Part shown: in pieces, positions 6,986 to 12,106 of the stretch
How positions within the stretch are numbered: the stretch's first letter is position 1
Layout of the letters: each line of letters opens with the position of its first letter
From: Bacillota bacterium
Lineage (GTDB): Bacteria; Bacillota; Clostridia; Christensenellales; CAG-138
Length of the DNA: 12,106 nucleotides
NCBI GenBank assembly: GCA_016288175.1
Contig: JAEEYN010000230.1
Location: 1-12,106 of the forward strand
Direction of reading: 5' to 3'
Notes under the pieces: generated by a model
The model's input: only the letters and a program-made list of their open reading frames with translations
The model's database searches: none
Told to the model about the DNA's origin: nothing
Position numbers and translations under genes: made by a program

Positions 6986-7747
6986 TCATTTTTCGGCCTT
7001 CAGCCCCTCTTGATACTCCGCCAGCCGGTATTCATCCCAAACCTCGAGCCCTCTTTCGCCGCAGAGCGATTCGATATGGTGGGTGAACTCATGGCGGATG
7101 ATCCCGCGGAGCTCCTTTTTGAGTTCCGCCTCCGGAAGATGCCCGTAGGTGCGGAGGATGGAACCGCCGTAGAGCATGATGCTGCGGCCGAGATTGCGGT
7201 CGTTTCTGTATTCGCCGAGGATAAGAAGGGGCTTTTTCGGATCGGATCTCGGGTGGACCTTCATTCCGTCCGTCAGCGCGATTCCTCCGTCGAGCTTTTC
7301 GAAGAACTCAAGCGGCAGCTCCTCCGCGACCTCGTCCGAAAGGCGCTGAAGCAGCTGCATGCGGCTCTCGCGGCGGGCGCGGCGTTCGGGCGCCGCCTTC
7401 TTTGCCGCGGCTTTTCTTTCCTCCGGCGTGCGGAGCTTCGCGCGGTCGCGCCGCATTTCGGCGTTCTCCTGCCGCCTTGCGCGGGCGTCTCCGTTGAGGA
7501 TCGCCTCCTGCATTGCGCGCACAGCCTCCGGCATGCGGTATTCGACGGTTCCGACGGCCGGCGCGGCGGGCTGCTGTTCCCCGCTCCGGGCGGCACGCTT
7601 CGGCGGAAGCTTTTTGCGGAATTCCTCCGCGCGCGCCGAAACGGACGCGAGCGCGGAACCGGCGATGGCGTCGATCCTTTCCGCGGCGGTCATGTCCGCC
7701 GTCCGCTGCGCTGTTTCGGGATTTTCTTTCATATTAAATACAGTCAT
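6986..7747 (-). CDS. zincin-like metallopeptidase-family protein
   Basis: This 253-residue protein has two parts. Residues 1-130 are highly charged, Ala/Arg/Glu-rich and low in complexity, probably helical. Residues 132-250 resemble the compact zincin domain of the 'metallopeptidase family protein' group (Pfam Zincin_1-like): LSDEVAEELPLEFFEKLDG, then a hydrophobic strand ending LILGEYR, then the zinc-binding helix IIRHEFTHHIESL with HExxH at 219-223. The third metal ligand cannot be assigned; E226, E235 and D238 are candidates. No signal peptide is visible, so it should be cytoplasmic. The start ATG overlaps the upstream lipoprotein stop as TGATG, suggesting translational coupling; no close Shine-Dalgarno sequence precedes it. 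A second in-frame ATG is at 7732. It is the last gene before the terminator. The substrate is unknown, and similar domains often lack proven proteolytic activity. Confidence 0.75.
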   Translation of the reverse strand: MTVFNMKENPETAQRTADMTAAERIDAIAGSALASVSARAEEFRKKLPPKRAARSGEQQPAAPAVGTVEYRMPEAVRAMQEAILNGDARARRQENAEMRRDRAKLRTPEERKAAAKKAAPERRARRESRMQLLQRLSDEVAEELPLEFFEKLDGGIALTDGMKVHPRSDPKKPLLILGEYRNDRNLGRSIMLYGGSILRTYGHLPEAELKKELRGIIRHEFTHHIESLCGERGLEVWDEYRLAEYQEGLKAEK

Positions 7748-8520
7748 CAGTAGATGCGGAAGCTCTCCGCGAAATCGAGCAGCACGATCGGGTCGATCTT
7801 ATCGGCGAAAAACTCCGCGGCGATGAAGACCCCGCGCTCCGCGTCATGGGAAACGACGGCCGGGTTGAAAACGGTGGGACCGCTGCCGTCCGAAAAACAG
7901 GTCTCGGTGAGAGCCGTGATGTTGGAGGCTTCGGAATTATAGAAGGGATGGTAGCTGCGGTCGAGCATGAAGCGGTAGTCGCCGTAGACGATGCTCGAAT
8001 AGATCTGATAGTAGTTTTTGACTGGATCGTACTCCATATAATAGGGAGAAAAGCCGACCGTGCCGACGCATTCGCCCGCGTCGTTGAGGATATAGACCGT
8101 CCCTTTCAGCGGATTGTCCTCCCCGCGGATCTCCGTAAAACCGCCCGGCGCCTCGCCTTCGCGCTCGACCTTCCAGCCGGGAGGCAGAAGGAAGCTCACG
8201 ACAAAGGGATCCCTTCCCGTTTCCGCGCCGAGACCCGCGCCGAACACGACGGTTTTGATGACGTAGCGGTCGGCCTTGTCCTCCGGGATCTCGTAGGGGA
8301 GTTCGACCTTGCCCTCCGTGCCTGCGGGATAGTAATCCTTCCATTCGTCGTCCTCGGGCTCGCCGGGCTCCGCCGTCGCTTCGGGGACCTCCCCCGTTCC
8401 GCTCGGCTCTTCCTTGCCGGCGGAGCAGGCGGAAAACGCCGCGAAAACGAGCGCGAGCGCCATGAGCAGCACCGCGAGCCGCAGTTTTTTCCGGTATCCC
8501 GTTGCTATCCGCGTTTTCAA
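7747..8520 (-). CDS. putative lipoprotein of unknown function
   Basis: This 257-residue protein has a basic N-terminus (RKKLR, 10-14), a hydrophobic stretch (15-30) and an FSAC lipobox with C32 as the likely lipidated cysteine. A Gly/Glu/Pro/Thr-rich linker (33-57) is followed by a globular domain (about 58-257). That domain contains FVVSFLLPPGWKVE, a pattern seen in many Firmicutes lipoproteins of unknown role, and ends in a LLDFAESFRIY helix/strand. The start is TTG at 8520, one base after the divIVA-like stop codon, with GGAGGAG 10 bases upstream. The next ATG (codon 20) would cut into the signal peptide, so TTG is preferred. It overlaps the downstream metallopeptidase gene by one base. 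Its place at the end of the division cluster hints at a cell-surface role, but I do not recognise the domain. Confidence 0.8.
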   Translation of the reverse strand: MKTRIATGYRKKLRLAVLLMALALVFAAFSACSAGKEEPSGTGEVPEATAEPGEPEDDEWKDYYPAGTEGKVELPYEIPEDKADRYVIKTVVFGAGLGAETGRDPFVVSFLLPPGWKVEREGEAPGGFTEIRGEDNPLKGTVYILNDAGECVGTVGFSPYYMEYDPVKNYYQIYSSIVYGDYRFMLDRSYHPFYNSEASNITALTETCFSDGSGPTVFNPAVVSHDAERGVFIAAEFFADKIDPIVLLDFAESFRIY

Positions 8521-8521
8521 A

Positions 8522-8842
8522 TCAGTCCGGCTCCTCCGCGGTTTTTTCTTCCGTTGTTTCTCCCGCTTCTGCCGGGGCTTCGCCCTCCGCTTCCGTTTCC
8601 GTTTCGGCAGGCGCTTCTTCTGCGGGCTCTTCCCGGCGCGCGCCGGTCATCGCGGAAATCATTTCCTTCAGCTTTTCTTCGCGCTGACGGGCGGCTTCCG
8701 CCGTGAATTCCGCCATATCGAGCTCGTTGTGCAGGCGGTCGAGCTCCCTGATGACTTCATCGAGGAAAAGGTCAACCTCCGTCACATCATAACCCCAGAA
8801 CGCGTGGGGGAATTTTTTATTGATGATCTCTTCTCTTTCCAT
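8522..8842 (-). CDS. divIVA: short DivIVA/GpsB-like division protein
   Basis: This 106-residue protein has a DivIVA-family N-terminal domain (1-35): IINKKFPHAFWGYDVTEVD matches the family pattern of a K.F.....GYD..EVD.FLD motif. It is followed by a coiled-coil-like segment (about 24-65) and an acidic Ala/Glu/Pro/Thr tail (70-106). DivIVA proteins recognise curved membrane and recruit division or wall-growth factors. In B. subtilis DivIVA the exposed pair after the first helix is Phe-Arg; here it is F15-W16, so the membrane-binding Arg appears replaced by Trp. The protein is shorter than the usual 150-230 residues and lacks the second long coiled coil, so it could behave more like GpsB. The position after yggS-sepF supports the divIVA assignment. 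GGAG lies 5-6 bases before the ATG. The stop codon is followed after one base by the lipoprotein start. Confidence 0.8.
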   Translation of the reverse strand: MEREEIINKKFPHAFWGYDVTEVDLFLDEVIRELDRLHNELDMAEFTAEAARQREEKLKEMISAMTGARREEPAEEAPAETETEAEGEAPAEAGETTEEKTAEEPD

Positions 8843-8869
8843 AATCGCTCCGCCGCAGGGTCGCTGCGT

Positions 8870-8910
8870 TTCCGGGCGAAGGCGGGGCCCTGCCCCGCCC
8901 CCGCCCGGAA
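8870..8910. other. long GC-rich hairpin between sepF and divIVA
   Basis: TTCCGGGCG (8870-8878) pairs with CGCCCGGAA (8902-8910), and GGCGGGGC (8881-8888) with GCCCCGCC (8892-8899). The result is 17 base pairs with a 2x2 internal loop and a 3-nt loop. There is no T-run on either side, so it is not a simple terminator. It lies within the 173-bp sepF-divIVA gap, where ylmG and ylmH are expected. No open frame resembling either is visible in the gap. Confidence 0.65.
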
Positions 8911-9015
8911 TGCCGACCGCGGCTATTGCCGCCGCCTGTTATTCGGCTTCAGGCACGACGTCCCCGCCCGGTCGGCTGTTCGGCACCCGTTTCTGTCAAA
9001 ATTCAAAAGTGTTGT

Positions 9016-9447
9016 TCACTCCCGAAAGCCGTCGGAACTGCCGATAATATCAATGTTTGCGGGCGCAACAATGAAGATCCTCGACGAAACCTTATAGACC
9101 CTGCCGTCCACCGCGTAGCATGCGCCGGACATAAAGTCCAGAATGCGCTGAGCGGTCTCGACCTCGATCTGCTCCATGTTGACGATGACGGGTTTGTGGC
9201 TCTTGAGATTGTCGATGATGTTCTGAGTGTCCTCGTAGCTGACGGGGCGGTAAACGATCATCTTGCTGCTGCCTGTTCCGGGCAGGTTGACGATGTTCGA
9301 AGACTGCCTCCTCGGCTTGCGCTGCTCAACTTCCGGTTCGGGTTCGGCATAGACGCTGCTGAACTCCTCGCTGTACTCAAGTTCCTGTTCCTGTTCTTCG
9401 CTCGGCTCAAGCAGAGCGTCCCACAGTTTTCTAAGTCCTCTTGCCAT
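9016..9447 (-). CDS. sepF: cell division protein SepF
   Basis: This 143-residue protein is close to the usual SepF length. SepF anchors FtsZ filaments to the membrane and aligns them at the septum. An amphipathic N-terminal helix (MARGLRKLWDALL, 1-13) would bind the membrane. An acidic, disordered linker (15-60) follows, then the SepF core (62-136): MIVYRPVSYEDTQNIIDNL, KPVIVNMEQIE, RILDFMSGACYAVDG and IFIVAPANIDI all match the family. G108 lies in the conserved SG turn. The ATG at 9447 has AGGAGG 8 bases upstream. The gene follows yggS after 98 bp, as in the ylmE-ylmF order of Bacillus. Confidence 0.96.
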   Translation of the reverse strand: MARGLRKLWDALLEPSEEQEQELEYSEEFSSVYAEPEPEVEQRKPRRQSSNIVNLPGTGSSKMIVYRPVSYEDTQNIIDNLKSHKPVIVNMEQIEVETAQRILDFMSGACYAVDGRVYKVSSRIFIVAPANIDIIGSSDGFRE

Positions 9448-9491
9448 TTTTCATTCCTCCTAAGTATAATTGTTGGCGCTTGGAGAAAATC

Positions 9492-9541
9492 GGCGGTGAC
9501 AACTCCGCCCCGGCTGACCGTTTCCGCCCGAAGGGACGGTC
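9492..9541. other. two small hairpins between yggS and sepF
   Basis: The first is GGCGG (9492-9496) with CCGCC (9505-9509), followed on the minus strand by GATTTTC. The second is GACCGT (9516-9521) with ACGGTC (9536-9541), with CCC/GGG inside. They could reduce or fine-tune read-through from yggS to sepF. No convincing separate sepF promoter was found: TATACT (minus strand, near 9461) lacks a -35 match and is too close to the ribosome binding site. Confidence 0.35.
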
Positions 9542-9545
9542 CCCG

Positions 9546-10262
9546 TCAAACCGGCTTGACCGTGCTTCGGGGCCCGAAGATCGCGGAGCCGATCCGCACC
9601 ATCGTTGCGCCTTCCGAAATCGCGGCTTTATAATCCCCGCTCATGCCCATTGAAAGCTCTTCCATCGAAACATTGCCGGCGGGGAAGCCGCGCAGTTTCT
9701 CGAAGAGCTCCCGCATTTCGGCGAAATACGGCCTTGCCTCGTCCTCGCTGCCCGCCGGAGGAACGCACATAAGCCCTTTCACCGCGATGCCGGGCATTGC
9801 GGAAACCGTCTCAAGAAGTTCGGGGAGCTTTTCGGGGGCGATGCCCGATTTCTGCTCCTCCGCGCCGATATTGACCTCGATCAAGACCGGCTGAATGACG
9901 CCCCTCAGCACAGCAAGCCTGTTGATCTCCGCGGCGAGGGGGAGCCTGTCCACCGACTGGATCAGGTCCGCTCTGCCAACGAGATACTTCGCTTTGTTGA
10001 GCTGAAGACCGCCGATAAAATGCTTTTTCACGCCGAAACCCGAAAAGAATTCGAATTTATCGTTGAATTCCTGCGCTCTGTTTTCGCCGATCTCGGCAAG
10101 ACCCGCTTCGAGCGCCGGGCGGATCTCTTCAATGCTTTTGAATTTCGTAACGCCGATCAAACGCACGCTTCCGGCCTTTCGGCCCGCCTGTGCCTCCGCT
10201 TCGAGGATGCTTTCGCGGATCCTCTCAAGCCGCGTTATTTCCTGCCTCGCTTCGGTATCCAA
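9546..10262 (-). CDS. yggS: YggS/YlmE family PLP-binding homeostasis protein
   Basis: This 238-residue protein has the full length of the family. YggS-family proteins bind pyridoxal 5'-phosphate in a TIM-barrel like that of the alanine racemase N-terminal domain and buffer PLP; no catalytic activity is established. Family motifs visible are LIGVTKFKS with the PLP lysine at K40, IGENRAQEF (58-66), HFIGGLQLNK (81-90), SMGMSGDYKAAISEGATMVR (204-223) and IGSAIFGPR (224-232). The start is TTG at 10262, with GGAGGT six bases upstream; it lies inside the end of the HlyD-like gene, a 28-bp overlap that suggests coupling. Position just before sepF matches ylmE in Bacillus. The symbol ylmE would be equally suitable. 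Confidence 0.95.
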   Translation of the reverse strand: MDTEARQEITRLERIRESILEAEAQAGRKAGSVRLIGVTKFKSIEEIRPALEAGLAEIGENRAQEFNDKFEFFSGFGVKKHFIGGLQLNKAKYLVGRADLIQSVDRLPLAAEINRLAVLRGVIQPVLIEVNIGAEEQKSGIAPEKLPELLETVSAMPGIAVKGLMCVPPAGSEDEARPYFAEMRELFEKLRGFPAGNVSMEELSMGMSGDYKAAISEGATMVRIGSAIFGPRSTVKPV

Positions 10263-11458
10263 TACCTTACCTCCGTTCCCGTCGGGATATTCCCGTTGCC
10301 GCGAATCCTGATGATCGCGTTCCTTCCGTCCTCCGCGAGCACGTCGACATAGACGTTCGCGCGGCCGTTGTCGGTCACGATCTCGATATACGTCTCTCCG
10401 TCCTTGAACTGGATCGCCCGTTTTTCGATCATCATGCCCTCCGCCTCGTAAGCGATGCTGATCTCGCAGGTGCGAACATCGATCAGCGCGCCGAGGTTCT
10501 GGGAGAATTTAATGATATTAACAACGTTTTTATCGTTGACGAAGCTTGAAACGCCGGTGCCGATGAAGCTGCCGTAGCCCTTCACTTCAACGCTGTATTC
10601 CTTCCCCGGTGCAACACGGAGCGACTCCGAAGTCCCCGTCAGGAACGCGCAGTACCATTCATTCGGGTTGACGAGGCGGAACGCGCTGCTCGAGGAGCTG
10701 CCCGTCCATTTGAACCGCTCGTTCTTGTCGAGCGCTTTGCTGATGAGCTCCGCGGTTACGAGATCCTGCCCGATCTTGTCGGCGTTCAGCGTTGAGGCGA
10801 AATCGTCGATATAGAAGCTCACGACGCCGTCCCTCTCCGCCGCAACGGTCACGCGCTGGGCTTCGACGGCCTGCAGAAGATCGTCCTCCTGCTGATAGAG
10901 GCCGCGGAGGGTCTCGTTCTGCTGCGATTTTTCGCGCAGATAGTCGCTGCGTTCGCTGAGCAGTTTCTTCAAATTGGCGCTGATCGTCTGCACGGCGGAG
11001 GTGTTGCCGTTCATCACGGCTTTGGAGAGCATATCCCTCGCGCTTGCGATGCCGTCGTTGAGGCTCTTGAGCTCCGGGTCGCGGGTCTCGCCGTCGCTTC
11101 TCAGCTGCGCGTCGAGGATCTGTTCGCGCACGGTGAGCAGTTTTTCGGTGTTCTCGCGGCTGTAACCGAGGTTATAGACGTTCATGACGCTGTCGCCCTT
11201 GCGGACCTGCTGTCCGTTTCGGACGAGATAATCCGCTGTGTCGAAATCCTTGACGACGGCTATCTTTTCGCTTCGGATGACGACCGCGCTGTAGGTCTTT
11301 TTCCCGCTCAGCTTGCCCGTTCGCGAAGTGGCTTCCGCGCCGCCGAAGATCAGGATGAACGTCAGAACCGCCGCGATGACGAAGAGGAACGCGAGTATGA
11401 TCGCGAGCACGCCCTTTTTGATGCGTCTGCGCTTTTTTCTGAATTGAAGCAGTTCCAA
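10235..11458 (-). CDS. HlyD-like single-pass membrane protein
   Basis: This 407-residue protein has a basic N-terminus (RKKRRRIKK, 7-15), one membrane helix (about 16-39) and a long extracytoplasmic part. Residues 57-95 (VVIRSEKI, VRNGQQVRKGDSVMNVY) look like the first half of a HlyD/biotinyl-lipoyl-like hairpin. Residues 100-205 are charged and coiled-coil-like, and 203-220 (VTVAAERDGVVSFYIDDF) look like the returning half. The rest is beta-rich (260-405). This matches the HlyD-family periplasmic-adaptor annotation often found immediately upstream of yggS-sepF in Clostridia; no transporter partner is in the window, so an efflux role is not supported. The start is TTG at 11458, with a perfect AAGGAGGT five bases upstream that overlaps the dUTPase stop codon. 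Alternative reading: a division-associated membrane protein that borrows the HlyD fold. Confidence 0.82.
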   Translation of the reverse strand: MELLQFRKKRRRIKKGVLAIILAFLFVIAAVLTFILIFGGAEATSRTGKLSGKKTYSAVVIRSEKIAVVKDFDTADYLVRNGQQVRKGDSVMNVYNLGYSRENTEKLLTVREQILDAQLRSDGETRDPELKSLNDGIASARDMLSKAVMNGNTSAVQTISANLKKLLSERSDYLREKSQQNETLRGLYQQEDDLLQAVEAQRVTVAAERDGVVSFYIDDFASTLNADKIGQDLVTAELISKALDKNERFKWTGSSSSSAFRLVNPNEWYCAFLTGTSESLRVAPGKEYSVEVKGYGSFIGTGVSSFVNDKNVVNIIKFSQNLGALIDVRTCEISIAYEAEGMMIEKRAIQFKDGETYIEIVTDNGRANVYVDVLAEDGRNAIIRIRGNGNIPTGTEVRYWIPKRGRK

Positions 11459-11470
11459 GCTCTACCTCCT

Positions 11471-11842
11471 TCAGTTTTCTTCATCCGGCAGCACTTCATA
11501 GCCCTTCTTTTGGCTGCGGCCGTACTGCCTGTCGAAATTTTCTTTGTTTTTCAGCAAATATTTATTGAAAAGCGTCTCCGCGTCCATGCCGGAGCGCCAG
11601 CACATGCTGACGAAGAAATGGAGGATGTCCACAAGCTCGCCCTGCAGCGCCTCGCTGTCGACGGGCTTTTTGTTCTTCCACCATTTGAAATTGACCTCAT
11701 CGAGCACTTCGGAGAGCTCCGAAAGCATCGCGAGGACCTCCTTCTGCATCCATTCCTCCTGCGTGAAGGAAAGATGCCTGCGCTCCTCGATATCCGTATC
11801 GAGCTTTTTCTGCATATCGAAAATTATGTCCAGCTTGTCCAT
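11471..11842 (-). CDS. dimeric (all-alpha) dUTPase-like NTP pyrophosphatase
   Basis: This 123-residue all-helical protein resembles the dUTPase_2/MazG superfamily, which hydrolyses dUTP (or related nucleotides) to the monophosphate and pyrophosphate using magnesium. Metal-binding residues fit the family pattern: SELSE (E42, E45) in the first helix and ELVDILHF (E69, D72) in the second. FKWWKN (52-57) and the end motif YLLKNKENFDRQYG (95-108) resemble dimeric dUTPases, whose KN..N..RQ..GY nucleotide-binding segment is similar. The protein is shorter than typical phage or Leishmania dimeric dUTPases (about 160-270 residues), so the exact substrate is uncertain. GGAAGG lies about 7 bases before the ATG. 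Only 12 bp separate it from the HlyD-like gene, so it is likely the first gene of this transcript. Confidence 0.82.
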   Translation of the reverse strand: MDKLDIIFDMQKKLDTDIEERRHLSFTQEEWMQKEVLAMLSELSEVLDEVNFKWWKNKKPVDSEALQGELVDILHFFVSMCWRSGMDAETLFNKYLLKNKENFDRQYGRSQKKGYEVLPDEEN

Positions 11843-11882
11843 CGTTTCGCCTTCCCAATATAAATGTTATTGTTTATAGCTT

Positions 11883-11911
11883 ATAATGTAGATTTTCCGC
11901 GGGAAAATCAA
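11883..11911 (-). promoter_or_regulatory. candidate promoter with overlapping inverted repeat, upstream of dUTPase gene
   Basis: On the minus strand TTGATT (11911-11906) and CATTAT (11888-11883) are 17 bases apart; both are imperfect matches. A perfect 8-bp inverted repeat (GATTTTCC at 11891-11898, GGAAAATC at 11902-11909, 3-base centre) fills the spacer and overlaps the -35. That is the usual place for a repressor operator. The repeat could instead be a weak terminator stem for the upstream M16 gene, but no T-run follows it. Confidence 0.4.
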
Positions 11912-11918
11912 CCTCAAC

Positions 11919-11953
11919 TATTCACTGTTCACTCTTCATTCTTCAATATTCAT
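11919..11953 (-). repeat. degenerate 7-bp tandem repeat over the M16 stop codon
   Basis: On the minus strand five successive 7-base units fit the pattern RTGAAKA with small changes: ATGAATA, TTGAAGA, ATGAAGA, GTGAACA and GTGAATA. A more degenerate sixth unit (GTTGAGG, 11912-11918) follows. The first units encode the last residues of the M16 protein (MNIEE), and the stop codon lies in the third unit. Confidence 0.6.
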
Positions 11954-12106
11954 TAATATTTGCTCAAGTCCCTTTTCCGTTTTCCCGAGCCTGCCGACGC
12001 AGACCGCTTTCATCGCGGAAAAATCGCATACGCGGGGCAGGATCTCGTTGACGCTCTCCGCCGTGACGGCGTCGATCCGCTCAAGGATCTCGTCATCCGT
12101 CAAAAA
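11936..12106 (-). CDS. M16-type peptidase, C-terminal end (5' part outside window)
   Basis: A minus-strand frame is open from the right edge of the window and stops with TGA at 11938-11936, giving 56 residues. It reads LTDDEILERIDAVTAESVNE, then a short strand/helix ending in SAMKAVCVGRLGK. This is the typical end of insulinase/pitrilysin-family (M16) zinc peptidases, where a helix with IDAVTAEDV precedes the last beta strand. The HxxEH active site would lie far upstream, outside the window, so catalytic competence cannot be judged. The call rests on this short C-terminal signature only. Confidence 0.65.
   Translation of the reverse strand, partial: FLTDDEILERIDAVTAESVNEILPRVCDFSAMKAVCVGRLGKTEKGLEQILMNIEE

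Noticed and set aside
7846..9097. Plus-strand open frames over the lipoprotein and divIVA genes
   Set aside because: Arg/Phe/Leu-rich, low-complexity shadows of the GC-rich minus-strand genes, with no ribosome binding site or domain.
9990..10022. HFIGGLQ in YggS, with Gly where some relatives have His
   Set aside because: This position already varies in the family (for example Pro in E. coli YggS), and all other PLP-site motifs are intact.
1..12106. CRISPR arrays, tRNA or rRNA genes, insertion sequences, prophage genes
   Set aside because: No spaced identical repeats, cloverleaf, rRNA segment, transposase or integrase was seen. The repeats present are protein-coding module or linker repeats or the short heptamer tract.

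Overview
The window looks like a chromosome segment of a fairly GC-rich Clostridia-type Firmicute, probably a gut or rumen commensal. The evidence is the ylmE-sepF-divIVA order of a Gram-positive division cluster, strong AGGAGG-type ribosome binding sites, sigma-A-like promoters, PTTE-rich linkers, and surface proteins carrying dockerin and cohesin modules. No strain or species can be named from the sequence. No rRNA, tRNA, CRISPR array, transposase or integrase was found.

Region 1 (1-966, plus strand) is the 3' end of a beta-propeller-like protein. It meets the leftward genes at a bidirectional terminator (995-1032). Everything after that is on the minus strand.

Region 2 (1082-6852) is a two-gene surface module, each gene with its own promoter and terminator. 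The upstream gene encodes a 1444-residue secreted protein. It has four cohesin-like domains, two jelly-roll modules, a cleaved-adhesin-like module, two further repeated beta-sandwich modules, a long Pro/Thr/Glu stalk and a C-terminal membrane anchor. The downstream gene encodes a secreted beta-propeller protein ending in a type I-like dockerin. Together they suggest a small cell-surface cohesin-dockerin assembly whose visible cargo is a propeller rather than a glycoside hydrolase. This is the most interesting part of the window.

Region 3 (6929-11911) is a compact minus-strand run. In transcription order it encodes an all-alpha dUTPase-like NTP pyrophosphatase, a HlyD-like single-pass membrane protein, YggS/YlmE (PLP homeostasis), SepF, a short DivIVA-like protein, a lipoprotein and a zinc metallopeptidase-like protein, ending in a strong terminator. 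The order matches the distal part of the Firmicutes division cluster, but ylmG and ylmH, normally between sepF and divIVA, are absent. In their place is a 173-bp gap holding a very GC-rich hairpin. Three genes in this run start with TTG, each behind a usable Shine-Dalgarno sequence.

Region 4 (11936-12106) is the C-terminal end of an M16-type peptidase running in from the right edge. A 7-bp tandem repeat covers its stop codon, and an inverted repeat lies inside the presumed dUTPase promoter.

No stretch over 300 bases lacks a gene. The two largest gaps (2126-2388 and 6724-6985) hold promoters, leaders and terminators.
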